Source: Acinetobacter sp. ANC 4910
GTDB lineage: Bacteria > Pseudomonadota > Gammaproteobacteria > Pseudomonadales > Moraxellaceae
DNA length: 64,000 nucleotides
NCBI RefSeq assembly: GCF_004331035.1
Contig: NZ_SJNT01000007.1
Span: forward strand, 62,001 to 126,000
Reading direction: 5' to 3'
Shown: positions 16,695 to 25,206 of the stretch, in pieces
Position numbering within the stretch: position 1 is the stretch's first letter
How the letters are laid out: each line of letters starts with the position of its first letter
Notes under the pieces: model-generated
Database searches by the model: none
The model's input: the letters and a program-made list of their open reading frames with translations, nothing else
What the model was told of the DNA's origin: nothing
Program-made: the position numbers and the translations under genes

Positions 16695-18221
16695 ATGAGC
16701 AAAACAACTCAAGATAATCCAGCAGTCGATCATTCTGTGGCAGAAACTGTGTCAAATACATCAAAAGCACGTACTCGTACACGCAAAACAACTGACACAG
16801 CTTCTACGTCTGCAACCCCAACGACTAAAACAACACGTACACGTGCAACTTCTTCGCCTCGCAAAAAAGCAGCACTTAGTACAGCTAAAACTGAATCTAC
16901 AACTCAAACTTCTGTCCAACAGGAAAAAATTATGAGTCAAAATACTCCTCGCCGCGTTGCAATTATTGGTGGTAACCGTATTCCATTCGCTCGTTCGAAT
17001 GGTGCTTATTTCACAGCATCAAACATGGATATGTTTACCGCAGCATTAAATGGTCTTGTTGAACGTTATAATCTTCAAGGTCAACGTCTGGGTGAAGTAG
17101 TTGCGGGCGCAGTATTAAAACATAGCCGTGACTTCAATATGACTCGTGAATGTGTTTTAGATAGTGCTTTAGCACCTGAAACTCCTGCTTATGATCTACA
17201 ACAAGCATGTGGAACTGGCTTACAAGCAACCTTCCAAGTAGCGAATAAAATTGCCTTAGGACAAATTGAAGTCGGTATTGCGGGTGGCGTAGATACAACT
17301 TCAGATGCGCCAATTGCTTTTGGTGATGGTTTACGTAAAGCTCTGCTTGAACTCAATATTGCAAAAACAGCTAAAGACCGCTTAAAAGCATTAACCAAAA
17401 TTAACCTAAAAGATTTAATGGATGCCCCTAAAAATGGTGAGCCGCGTACAGGGCTTTCTATGGGTGATCATCAAGCCATTACTGCATTAGAATGGGGTAT
17501 TGCACGTGAAGCACAGGATGAACTTGCTGCATCTTCACATCAAAAAATGGCAAAAGCTTATGAAGAAGGTTTCTTTGATGACCTGATCACGCCATTCTTA
17601 GGTTTAAATCGTGATAACAATTTACGTGCAGACTCTTCAGTTGAAAAACTGGCAAAACTTAAACCAGTATTTGGTAAGGGTGATGCGCGTACCATGACCG
17701 CAGCCAACTCTACCCCTTTAACTGATGGTGCATCATGCGTATTACTTGCATCTGAAGAATGGGCAAAAGCCAATGGTCATGAAGTACTGGCTTATTTAAC
17801 TTTTACTGAAACTGCTGCGGTAGACTTCATTGGCAAGAATGGACCAAAAGAAGGCTTATTAATGGCTCCTGCTTATGCAGTTCCTCGTATGCTTGAACGT
17901 GCTGGTATTACCCTGCAAGACTTTGATTATTACGAAATTCATGAAGCCTTTGCTTCACAAGTACTTTCAACTTTAAAAGCTTGGGAAGATCCACAATTCT
18001 GTAAAGATCGCTTAGGCTTAGCTGCACCTTTAGGTTCAATTGACCGTAGCAAACTCAATGTTAAAGGTTCTTCTTTGGCAGCAGGTCACCCATTTGCTGC
18101 AACGGGTGGACGCATTTTAGCAACGGCTGCAAAACTTCTTAACCAAAAAGGCTCTGGTCGCGTACTCATCTCGATTTGTGCGGCGGGTGGTCAAGGTGTA
18201 ACGGCAATTGTTGAAAAATAA
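16695..18221 (+). CDS. Acetyl-CoA C-acetyltransferase (thiolase) with basic N-terminal extension
   Basis: 508 residues if translated from the ATG at 16695. Residues 1-79 are low complexity, rich in Thr, Ala, Ser, Arg and Lys (KARTRTRKTT, TKTTRTRATS), and unrelated to thiolase. The enzyme proper begins at Met80 (MSQNTPRRVAIIGGNR). Catalytic residues are Cys172 (QQACGTGLQ), His416 (EIHEAFA) and Cys495 (CAAGGQG). A second ribosome site, AGGA at 16921-16924, lies 7 bases before the ATG of Met80 (16932), so a 429-residue form of normal length is likely made too. GGAAAA precedes the first ATG, so both starts look usable. It interconverts 3-ketoacyl-CoA plus CoA with acetyl-CoA plus a shorter acyl-CoA. 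It is divergent from the FabG4-like gene, as FadA2 is in mycobacteria. Confidence 0.9.
   Translation: MSKTTQDNPAVDHSVAETVSNTSKARTRTRKTTDTASTSATPTTKTTRTRATSSPRKKAALSTAKTESTTQTSVQQEKIMSQNTPRRVAIIGGNRIPFARSNGAYFTASNMDMFTAALNGLVERYNLQGQRLGEVVAGAVLKHSRDFNMTRECVLDSALAPETPAYDLQQACGTGLQATFQVANKIALGQIEVGIAGGVDTTSDAPIAFGDGLRKALLELNIAKTAKDRLKALTKINLKDLMDAPKNGEPRTGLSMGDHQAITALEWGIAREAQDELAASSHQKMAKAYEEGFFDDLITPFLGLNRDNNLRADSSVEKLAKLKPVFGKGDARTMTAANSTPLTDGASCVLLASEEWAKANGHEVLAYLTFTETAAVDFIGKNGPKEGLLMAPAYAVPRMLERAGITLQDFDYYEIHEAFASQVLSTLKAWEDPQFCKDRLGLAAPLGSIDRSKLNVKGSSLAAGHPFAATGGRILATAAKLLNQKGSGRVLISICAAGGQGVTAIVEK
16921..16934 (+). promoter_or_regulatory. Internal ribosome binding site and start codon
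   Basis: AGGA at 16921-16924, a 7-base A/T spacer, then ATG at 16932-16934, in frame with the upstream start. It is placed exactly at the boundary between the low-complexity extension and the conserved thiolase domain. Confidence 0.6.
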
Positions 18222-18240
18222 TTGATTGTTATGTCTTAAA

Positions 18241-18270
18241 AAAAAGCACCTGATTTAAGGTGCTTTTTTT
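18241..18270. terminator. Bidirectional terminator
   Basis: AAAAAGCACCT (18241-18251) / AGGTGCTTTTT (18258-18268) flanked by A and T tracts on both sides. It serves the thiolase (+) and the convergent DedA gene (-). Confidence 0.92.
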
Positions 18271-18287
18271 GTTTTAAATTCGATTAA

Positions 18288-18869
18288 TTACCTGCGACTT
18301 TTAACATATGAAATCAACATAAAAACACCTCTTGTAAGTAATATACAAAAAATGACTGCCAAAATGATCCATGCCGAATAGTCATCATCATGCAGGAAGC
18401 CCTGCCAAAATTGATGCAACCAATGTGAAACTTGTAAACCGACACTCACCACAACAAATGCCCAAATAAAACAAGCCAATAGATTGATTACCATATAACG
18501 CAAAACTGGATATTGCTTAATCCCAATAATCATGGGAAGTATCGTTCTTAAGCCCCAAGCAAAACGCATCAATAAAATACTTAAGGTCGGATAGTTTTCT
18601 ATCAGTACACTGGCTTTTTGAAATCTCTGTTTTAATTTGGGGCGTTGATCAATAAAGTCATATCCATATCGTTTACCAATTTGGTAATACAGTTGATCAC
18701 CAATAAAACCACCGATCATTGCAGAAACAATCAATAGCCAAAAATTAAGTACATGCTGATGTACGGCATAAGCACCGAGCATGAGTATCGTTTCACCTTC
18801 GAAAAAAGAACCAATGATGACGGCAAAATAACCATAATGCTGTAATAAGTGAGTCCAATCCATCTGCAT
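18288..18869 (-). CDS. DedA-family membrane protein
   Basis: 193 residues with four to five hydrophobic helices. The DedA/SNARE-associated pattern is clear: EGETILMLGAY near residues 23-33 and the GDQLYYQIGKRYG segment, then FAWGLRTILPMIIG with the conserved Arg. DedA proteins are inner-membrane flippase-like proteins implicated in undecaprenyl-phosphate or phospholipid recycling and in proton-motive-force maintenance; the exact substrate here is not determinable. The gene stands alone, converging on the thiolase terminator. Confidence 0.9.
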   Translation of the reverse strand: MQMDWTHLLQHYGYFAVIIGSFFEGETILMLGAYAVHQHVLNFWLLIVSAMIGGFIGDQLYYQIGKRYGYDFIDQRPKLKQRFQKASVLIENYPTLSILLMRFAWGLRTILPMIIGIKQYPVLRYMVINLLACFIWAFVVVSVGLQVSHWLHQFWQGFLHDDDYSAWIILAVIFCILLTRGVFMLISYVKSRR

Positions 18870-19121
18870 ACTCTTTTTATCGTTATTATGATCTCTTTAT
18901 TTAAAAATCAAAGCTGAGATACCACTCGAACTTTTAGAGATTATAAGATAGATCATTTAAAAGACGAAAAACGCATTTGAGATATGATTACAAAGTTATT
19001 TAATCTATCGAAAATCCGACTCAAGATGCATCAATCATTACCCATCGTCAGACAATTGAGATAATGCAATATTTTTTATTTTGTAATAAGTTTGCTGTTA
19101 AGCGATTTAGCGTCCATAGAT

Positions 19122-19149
19122 AAAAAAGCCACTTATTTGTGGCTTTTTT
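19122..19149. terminator. Terminator downstream of aceI
   Basis: AAAAAAGCCAC (19122-19132) / GTGGCTTTTTT (19139-19149), a hairpin with a T tract in both directions. Reading leftward it lies just after the aceI stop codon. Confidence 0.9.
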
Positions 19150-19154
19150 ACTTC

Positions 19155-19583
19155 TTAGGACTGCTGAACAGGAGAATATCCTAAACGCATTTCAATATGG
19201 TCATAACACCATTGGAAAATAAAGGTATAAACCAAAATACACATGGTCAAACTGAGATCCAATAATATGGCTTGCCAAATGGTCATGTCCATTGCATACG
19301 CCACCATTGGAATCGTGGCTAACATCAAACCACCTTCAAATCCAATCGCATGCATAATACGAACAGCGACTGTACGCTGCAATTTACGGCGTTGCTCAAA
19401 CTTTTCAAAAAAATGATTAAAAATCATGTTCCAAAATACAGAAGTGACCGCCATAACAATGCCTAGGCTTCCTGTAACTTCCATGGGCATATTAAAAATA
19501 AAACTTAATGCGATGGCAATGATGACCAACAGGATGATCTCATAGCTCAACGCATGAACAATCCTTCTCTTGGAAATCAACAT
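19155..19583 (-). CDS. aceI: PACE-family proton-coupled biocide efflux pump
   Basis: 142 residues, four membrane helices, two tandem bacterial transmembrane pair domains. The start MLISKRRIVHALSYE puts the conserved glutamate at position 15, the functionally essential residue of A. baumannii AceI, and the motifs RRIVHALSYE, FWNMIFNHFFE, RIMHAIGFEGG and YTFIFQWCYDHIE match AceI closely. AceI exports chlorhexidine and short-chain diamines across the inner membrane. A LysR gene diverges from it across 133 bases, as aceR does from aceI, so inducible activation by that regulator is expected. The terminator follows immediately. Confidence 0.93.
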   Translation of the reverse strand: MLISKRRIVHALSYEIILLVIIAIALSFIFNMPMEVTGSLGIVMAVTSVFWNMIFNHFFEKFEQRRKLQRTVAVRIMHAIGFEGGLMLATIPMVAYAMDMTIWQAILLDLSLTMCILVYTFIFQWCYDHIEMRLGYSPVQQS

Positions 19584-19651
19584 TTAAAAATACTCTTTGT
19601 CTTCGATATTTGCTATTTTATGTTTATGATATTGATTAATCGAGTTAGATT

Positions 19652-19670
19652 CTTTCAGTTTTATTGAAAG
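19652..19670. promoter_or_regulatory. Candidate LysR-type operator in the aceI-aceR gap
   Basis: Inverted repeat CTTTCA (19652-19657) / TGAAAG (19665-19670) separated by 7 bases, centred 56 bases before the LysR start and 78 before aceI. It is the clearest dyad in the gap, and LysR proteins bind such imperfect dyads. Its use by this regulator is inference. Confidence 0.4.
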
Positions 19671-19716
19671 GTCTATCTTGAAACTTTTTTTAGTAACTTA
19701 AGCAAAAAATACGCCA

Positions 19717-20607
19717 ATGAATATTAACCAAGATCAATTGATTATTTTCCAGACAGTGATAGAAACTGGTTCTTTTTCCGCGGCTGCAAGAAAACTTGGT
19801 AAAGTCCCTTCCGCGATTAGTATGTCTATTGCAAATCTTGAAATTGATCTGGATCTAACACTTTTCACTCGTCAAGGGCGTGAGCCGATTGCAACTGCTC
19901 AAGCCATCACTTTATATGAGAAAACTCAACAACTTCTCATTGAAATGAATCAATGGAAACAACATGCCTTTGCCTTAGCTGGAGGTCTAGAATCGAGTTT
20001 AAACATTGTGGTGGTTTCCGAATTACTCCATACGCATTGGACGGACTACATTCTGCTGTTGGAACAACGCTTTCCTGAACTTCAAATCAACATTTTTTCA
20101 GCACCGCAAGAAGATGCATTGCAAATGTTGCTCGATCAATCTGCACAATTAGCATTGATGTTTGAGCGCGAACAATTACAAAGTGGCGAACAATTTGTAG
20201 AATTAAAGCGGGAAACGCTTATTGCAGTCGCATCGAAACAACATCCTCTCGCTCAACATGAAAAAATAAGCTACGAACAATTACTGCAAAGTCGACAAAT
20301 TGTTGTGGCGAGTCGTGACCGAAGTTTAAAGCCTGAATTGCTTTTTTCTAAAAATTATTGGCGTACAGATAACCATCACTCCTCATGTGCCATGATTTTA
20401 CAAAACTTAGGTTGGGGCGTACTTCCTTATGAAATGCTGAATGAAAATTCATCATTGCAACAACAATTAAAAATCCTGAATTTCCAAGATTTCTCACCCA
20501 AATTTGAATATTCCGTCGATTTAGTTTGGAGTCGAGAAAGTCAACTGGGTGCGGCAGCGCATTTTTTGATTGATCATATTCGAAACAGCAAAAAAAATAC
20601 GAATTAG
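19717..20607 (+). CDS. aceR: LysR-family transcriptional regulator, AceR-like
   Basis: 296 residues. The N-terminal winged helix (residues about 1-60) has the LysR signature ETGSFSAAARKLGKVPSAIS, and the rest is a periplasmic-binding-protein-like effector domain. It is divergent from aceI with a shared 133-base promoter region, the arrangement known for AceR, which activates aceI in response to chlorhexidine. The symbol is given from this context plus the family; sequence identity with AceR was not computed. Confidence 0.82.
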   Translation: MNINQDQLIIFQTVIETGSFSAAARKLGKVPSAISMSIANLEIDLDLTLFTRQGREPIATAQAITLYEKTQQLLIEMNQWKQHAFALAGGLESSLNIVVVSELLHTHWTDYILLLEQRFPELQINIFSAPQEDALQMLLDQSAQLALMFEREQLQSGEQFVELKRETLIAVASKQHPLAQHEKISYEQLLQSRQIVVASRDRSLKPELLFSKNYWRTDNHHSSCAMILQNLGWGVLPYEMLNENSSLQQQLKILNFQDFSPKFEYSVDLVWSRESQLGAAAHFLIDHIRNSKKNTN

Positions 20608-20694
20608 CTAACCTAGAACCCTGATTTTGCTTGGGTCAGACAAAGTTTGTGGTATAACTAAATGACGGGTACAACTTTTAAGAAATAGATCTCA

Positions 20695-21681
20695 ATGACA
20701 CAGAATGCGTTAAACCAATTAAAAAAGATGACAACCATCGTTGCTGATAGTAGTGACTTAGCGGCAATTGAAAAATTTCGTCCACTCGATGCAACGACTA
20801 ACCCTTCTTTAATCACGGCTGCAGCCAATCAATCAGAAAACAAAGTTTTAATTGAAGCTGCGTACGATCAAGCAAAACAAGAAGGCTATACGTCTGACGA
20901 ATTGATTGAACGTACCATTGATATTCTGACCGTAAAATTTGGGGTAGAAATTCTTAAACTCATTGAAGGTCGTGTCTCAACTGAAGTTGATGCATCTTTG
21001 TCTTATGATACAGAAGCCACCATTGCCAAAGCCAAAGAGCTTTTAGCACTTTATAAAGCTTATGGCATTGATCAAAACAGAATTCTGATCAAAATTGCAT
21101 CTACTTGGGAAGGTATTCAAGCTGCTCGTGTACTAGAAGCAGAAGGTATTCACTGTAACCTCACACTGCTGTTTGGTTTACATCAAGCCCAAGCCTGTGC
21201 AGATGCTAAAGTAACCTTAATTTCGCCATTTGTTGGGCGTATTTTGGATTGGTACAAAAAAGCTGAAAATGTACAAAACTATCCTATTGAAAAGGATCCT
21301 GGCGTACTTTCTGTGAAGCAAATTTATCAATATTACAAACAGCACCACATTCAAACTGAAATTATGGGTGCAAGTTTCCGTAGCATCGATCAAGTACTCG
21401 GTTTGGCAGGCTGTGACTTGTTAACTGTATCGCCTAATTTATTGGCTGAATTAGAACTCGATACACGTGAAGTACAACTTCAGCTCGATCCAAAGCAAAT
21501 TACAAGCAGTTCAGAACAAGCAATCATTCTTGATAAAGCGACGTTTAAAGACCATTTAGAACATGATCTAATGGCGTTCCAATTGCTACAAGGTGGTATT
21601 GATGGCTTTATTAAAGCACGTGAACAACTGAGTACCTTATTACGTCAATCTTTCGGTTTGGATGCTGAAATTCAGGCTTAA
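20695..21681 (+). CDS. tal: Transaldolase
   Basis: 328 residues, close to E. coli TalB (317). It transfers a dihydroxyacetone unit from sedoheptulose-7-phosphate to glyceraldehyde-3-phosphate in the non-oxidative pentose phosphate pathway. Conserved parts: DATTNPSLI near the N terminus, the Schiff-base lysine Lys133 in ILIKIASTWEGI, NLTLLFGLHQAQA, and ISPFVGRILDW. It is followed by a strong terminator at 21710-21746. Confidence 0.96.
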   Translation: MTQNALNQLKKMTTIVADSSDLAAIEKFRPLDATTNPSLITAAANQSENKVLIEAAYDQAKQEGYTSDELIERTIDILTVKFGVEILKLIEGRVSTEVDASLSYDTEATIAKAKELLALYKAYGIDQNRILIKIASTWEGIQAARVLEAEGIHCNLTLLFGLHQAQACADAKVTLISPFVGRILDWYKKAENVQNYPIEKDPGVLSVKQIYQYYKQHHIQTEIMGASFRSIDQVLGLAGCDLLTVSPNLLAELELDTREVQLQLDPKQITSSSEQAIILDKATFKDHLEHDLMAFQLLQGGIDGFIKAREQLSTLLRQSFGLDAEIQA

Positions 21682-21709
21682 AATCATGCACTATAAGTGT
21701 GCAAACTTT

Positions 21710-21746
21710 AAGCCCATTTTGTTACAATAGCAAAATGGGCTTTTTA
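21710..21746 (+). terminator. Rho-independent terminator of tal
   Basis: AAGCCCATTTTG (21710-21721) / CAAAATGGGCTT (21731-21742) followed by a T tract. The stem ends only 18 bases before the next gene's start codon. Confidence 0.92.
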
Positions 21747-21750
21747 TAAT
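21745..21750 (+). promoter_or_regulatory. Perfect -10 box overlapping the tal terminator
   Basis: TATAAT at 21745-21750 lies 9 bases before the GTG at 21760. Transcription starting about 7 bases downstream would begin within about 3 bases of the start codon, giving a leaderless or near-leaderless message. The candidate -35 (TTACAA at 21722-21727, 17-base spacing) is poor and sits inside the terminator loop and stem. Confidence 0.4.
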
Positions 21751-21759
21751 GAGTATATT

Positions 21760-22413
21760 GTGTTTGGCATTACAGATCTCAGTACCTATATTATTGGAAC
21801 AATTTTAATTGTTATTCTTCCCGGTCCAAATTCATTATATGTCATGTCTATTGCCTCACGCTTCGGAACACGTATAGGTTATCTTGCGGCTTTAGGCGTT
21901 TTTACTGGCGATCTCATTTTAATTCTTTGTACCATCTTCGGTGCTGCTTCTTTATTACATAGTTTTCCATGGCTATTTACCGTTCTAAAAGTAGTCGGTG
22001 CAGCTTATCTAGCTTACTTGGGTAGCCGACTCATCATTGCAAGCGTCCGTACTTGGAAAGGGACGACTGCTCAAGCATTGGAAAGCTCAAACAAAAGCAT
22101 CACTTATAAAGATGCTCAACCCTATCGTACTGCACTAACAATTAGCATCCTCAATCCTAAAGCGATTTTGTTTTATCTGTCTTTCTTTGTGCAATTTGTC
22201 GATCCGAACTATTCATACCCAGCAATTAGCTTCACCCTGATGTCAGTTATTTTACAGATCATTAGTATGCTTTATTTAAGTATTCTGATTTTCTCTGGCG
22301 TACGTTTTGCGGCATTTTTCAATCAGCGTTATCGCCTGACTTCAGTTGCCGTGGCAATCGTTGGATTTGCTTTTTTAGGTTTTGGAATTAAATTGGCATT
22401 TTCAACACTATAG
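21760..22413 (+). CDS. LysE/RhtB-family amino acid exporter
   Basis: 217 residues with six hydrophobic helices. The family signature PGPNSLYVM lies near the N terminus, with a further LNPKAILFYLSFF motif. These proteins export amino acids such as leucine, threonine or homoserine through the inner membrane; the substrate is not readable. The start is a GTG at 21760; no ATG is available in frame upstream and no Shine-Dalgarno is visible, but the N terminus MFGITDLSTYIIGTI aligns well with the family. The tal terminator and a TATAAT sit directly upstream. Confidence 0.88.
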   Translation: MFGITDLSTYIIGTILIVILPGPNSLYVMSIASRFGTRIGYLAALGVFTGDLILILCTIFGAASLLHSFPWLFTVLKVVGAAYLAYLGSRLIIASVRTWKGTTAQALESSNKSITYKDAQPYRTALTISILNPKAILFYLSFFVQFVDPNYSYPAISFTLMSVILQIISMLYLSILIFSGVRFAAFFNQRYRLTSVAVAIVGFAFLGFGIKLAFSTL

Positions 22414-22444
22414 TTGAATAAATTTCAATAAACACCATTGAAAC

Positions 22445-22475
22445 GTGAAATATCGTTTAATTTTCAGATATTCAC
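22445..22475 (+). terminator. Possible hairpin after the LysE gene
   Basis: Imperfect inverted repeat GTGAAATATC (22445-22454) / GATATTCAC (22467-22475) followed by TTTT. It is weaker than the other terminators in the window. Confidence 0.35.
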
Positions 22476-22553
22476 TTTTCCAAAATATAGCTTAAGCGTA
22501 TGATGCAAGACCTAGATTTAAACCTTTGGTCAAAATAGAATAAGTACGGATAC

Positions 22554-23726
22554 ATGCAAAAACTCATTCAAGATTTTTCTATTCCCGCAGTCTTTGCTGG
22601 TTTCATTACGTTTTTGATTGGCATCAGTGTTTCAGCAGTGCTGGTCATTCAAGCTGCTCAAATTTTAGGTGCAAGCACCGAACAAATCACCTCGTGGTTT
22701 TGGGCTTTAGGGCTTGGAATTGGTCTGGTGGGTATGTTTCTGTCTTGGAAGCTCAAATATCCAGTATCTACTGCATGGTCTACCGCAGGTTTAGCGCTAA
22801 TTATTGCCACAGGCAGTGATTATAGCTTAAATGAAGCAATTGGTGCTTTTCTGATTTGTGGCTTAATTACGGCGGTTTTAGGTTATTTAGGCATTTTTGA
22901 AAAAATTCTAACGCTTATTCCACAAAGTCTGACCAGCGCGATGTTAGCTGGTGTTTTATTAAAATTCGGCATTGAACTCTTTGCTAGCCTTAAAACTGAT
23001 TGGGGATTTATTTTATCCTTATTAGCAGTTTATATTGTTGCGAAAAAACTGACTCCTCGCTACAGCATTGTATTAACCGTTATTACTGCGATTGCCTTGT
23101 GCCCAGTATTTTTAGACTTTCATGCCCCTACTGTTACATGGAGTATGGCTAAACCCATCTGGATAACACCTGACTTTACTTGGTCTGCGATTTTAGGTCT
23201 TGCACTTCCCCTGTTTGTGATTAACATGGCTTCACAATATTTACCTGGCATTGCCATGATTAAAAGTTATGGCTATCAACCTCATGTCAATCAATTGATT
23301 GGGGGGACTGGACTCATTCAAACGGTACTGGCACCTTTTGGTTGTTATAGTGTCAATATTGCAGCGATTAGTGCAGCAGTCAGCTTAGACGATCAAGTAC
23401 ATCCAGACCCAAGTAAGCGCTATATTGCGGGTATTAGTTGTGGCTTCTTCTATGTGTTAATGGGGTTATTTGCTGCAACCCTCACTAGCCTTTTAATGTC
23501 GTTCCCACATATTTTTATTGTTACGTTAGCTGGAATTGCACTATTTGGTACCATCAGCCATAACATTGCACTGGCCTTTCATGAAGTGTCTGACCGTGAA
23601 GCTGCGCTCATGACTTTTTTATTTAGTGCATCTGGCGTTCAGTTTTTTGGCATTGGTTCTGCATTCTGGGGACTACTGTTCGGCTTTGTCGTTGCATTCA
23701 TTATGAAATTGAACATCAAAAAATAA
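22554..23726 (+). CDS. benE: BenE-family benzoate/H+ symporter
   Basis: 390 residues, about 12 hydrophobic helices. The BenE family (xanthine/uracil-permease-like fold) is recognised from the N-terminal IPAVFAGFITFLIG, the central LAPFGCYSVNIAAI segment and the SCGFFYVLMGL helix. BenE was first described from A. baylyi for benzoate uptake. No ben or cat genes are in this window, so the substrate could differ from benzoate. It is followed by a strong terminator shared with the convergent SMR gene. Confidence 0.85.
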   Translation: MQKLIQDFSIPAVFAGFITFLIGISVSAVLVIQAAQILGASTEQITSWFWALGLGIGLVGMFLSWKLKYPVSTAWSTAGLALIIATGSDYSLNEAIGAFLICGLITAVLGYLGIFEKILTLIPQSLTSAMLAGVLLKFGIELFASLKTDWGFILSLLAVYIVAKKLTPRYSIVLTVITAIALCPVFLDFHAPTVTWSMAKPIWITPDFTWSAILGLALPLFVINMASQYLPGIAMIKSYGYQPHVNQLIGGTGLIQTVLAPFGCYSVNIAAISAAVSLDDQVHPDPSKRYIAGISCGFFYVLMGLFAATLTSLLMSFPHIFIVTLAGIALFGTISHNIALAFHEVSDREAALMTFLFSASGVQFFGIGSAFWGLLFGFVVAFIMKLNIKK

Positions 23727-23739
23727 TTACCACAGAACA

Positions 23740-23771
23740 AAAAAAGCATGCAGAATTTGCATGCTTTTTTT
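23740..23771. terminator. Bidirectional terminator
   Basis: A6-GCATGC (23740-23751) / GCATGC-T7 (23759-23771). It lies between the convergent benE and SMR genes. Confidence 0.9.
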
Positions 23772-23783
23772 CACCGCTTTATA

Positions 23784-24128
23784 TCAATGTCCAATCGAGT
23801 TTGAAAAAACATTCATTACAATTACCCCTCCAACAATCATGGCAATTCCAATCAAAGCAGGTAAATCTAAAATTTGTTTAAATACAAAAAATCCGACCAA
23901 AGCCGTTAATACAATACCCACACCGCCCCAAATTGCATAAGCAATTCCTAGGGGAATAGTTTTAATCACTTGCGATAATAAATAAAAAGAAATGACATAA
24001 AACACAACCACCAACAGGCTTGGTCCTAATTTTGTAAAACCCTCAGATTTTACTAAAAATGCAGAGCCAGTCACTTCGGAAACAATTGCCAAAGCCAACA
24101 TGGCATAAGCTAACAGTAGGACATTCAT
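23784..24128 (-). CDS. Small multidrug resistance (SMR/EmrE-like) transporter
   Basis: 114 residues, four membrane helices. The membrane-embedded glutamate typical of EmrE is Glu18 in IVSEVTGSAFL, and the second signature is IPLGIAYAIWGGVG. SMR proteins are proton-coupled dimeric exporters of quaternary ammonium compounds. It is related to but clearly different from A. baumannii AbeS as I remember that sequence, so no symbol is given. A guanidinium exporter is an alternative, though the IPLGIAYAIWGG segment favours the EmrE type. Confidence 0.88.
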   Translation of the reverse strand: MNVLLLAYAMLALAIVSEVTGSAFLVKSEGFTKLGPSLLVVVFYVISFYLLSQVIKTIPLGIAYAIWGGVGIVLTALVGFFVFKQILDLPALIGIAMIVGGVIVMNVFSNSIGH

Positions 24129-24198
24129 GCTTTATTTACTTCCCCCATATTTTATCGATGCAGTTTAACAGTTCATAATTGCTCATTATATGATTTTT

Positions 24199-25206
24199 CT
24201 ATAATTCAGAATCCAAATCACTGACTTTTTGTACAAAAGAAATAGTTTGATCAAACGTTTGCTGACTGGCTTTTAACCCCATAAGAAACTGATACTCGTG
24301 AATTAATAACTCTTTACTCTCAGGATAAAACACAGCAGTTACAGGGATTTTCTGCTGCTTTAATGCTGCAACGAAAGGAACCGATTGAGTCGCTGTTAAA
24401 AAGTCTTTATTACCACCACTAATGAACACAGGAGGATAGTTTGGAGTTAAATGTTGCATTGAAGATATTTCATTTAAGAAAGCGGCATCATCTTTACGCT
24501 CCCCTGTATATGCCTTAACAAGGCTATAAATGCCCCATTCCACAACCCTATGCTCATCAGGTGCTTTAGCCACAAAAGATGCTATATCGTAAATACCGCA
24601 ATGCAGAATTAATCCTTTCAACTGTTGCGGTTGGATCGCAGGTACAAAATTTGATTCTCGTGCAAATTGAGGATTTGTAAGTAATGCTGCGTAGTGGCTT
24701 GTTAAATTAGCACCTGCTGAATCACCTGCCATATAGAGTTGATTCGCATCAATATGGTAGTCTTCAGCATGTTTACTAATAAACTTAAGTGCCTGATTAA
24801 TTTGTAATAACTGATTAGGATAAATCACTTGAGGAGCAAATTGATACTCTACCGATACGACATTAAAACCTTGTGCAGCAAGTAATTTAAAATATCCACG
24901 AGCATTTTCTTTGGAACCAGAAATCCACCCCCCACCATGAATCCAGATAATTGTCGGTCTTAAGCCCAGTTCTTCGATATTTTCAGGTTGATATAGATCA
25001 AGTCCTAATTTGGGATTTCTGGAATATTCAATATTTGACTGAATCAATACGTTTTTAGGTGCATGCTTATCTAACATTTTTTTCTGTATTTCTGTGGCCG
25101 TGTTAAAACTTCGCGCAATAACTTTGCTACTTTTTTGAGTATTTTGGCATGCGGTTAACAACGTCAATACACAACTTAAAATGATAAAAATCGTCTTTTT
25201 ATGCAT
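24199..25206 (-). CDS. Lipoprotein esterase/lipase, hormone-sensitive-lipase type
   Basis: 335 residues from the ATG at 25206, preceded by GGA at 7-base spacing; a longer frame to 25239 lacks a site. The N terminus is a lipoprotein signal (LLTAC, Cys19), so the enzyme is probably anchored to a membrane facing the periplasm. The catalytic core has the oxyanion motif IHGGGWISG and the nucleophile GDSAGAN (Ser), with a C-terminal His in LLIHEYQFL. This is the BD-FAE/HSL-type alpha/beta hydrolase family. Substrate unknown. It has its own unit, with a long AT-rich upstream gap. Confidence 0.85.
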   Translation of the reverse strand: MHKKTIFIILSCVLTLLTACQNTQKSSKVIARSFNTATEIQKKMLDKHAPKNVLIQSNIEYSRNPKLGLDLYQPENIEELGLRPTIIWIHGGGWISGSKENARGYFKLLAAQGFNVVSVEYQFAPQVIYPNQLLQINQALKFISKHAEDYHIDANQLYMAGDSAGANLTSHYAALLTNPQFARESNFVPAIQPQQLKGLILHCGIYDIASFVAKAPDEHRVVEWGIYSLVKAYTGERKDDAAFLNEISSMQHLTPNYPPVFISGGNKDFLTATQSVPFVAALKQQKIPVTAVFYPESKELLIHEYQFLMGLKASQQTFDQTISFVQKVSDLDSEL

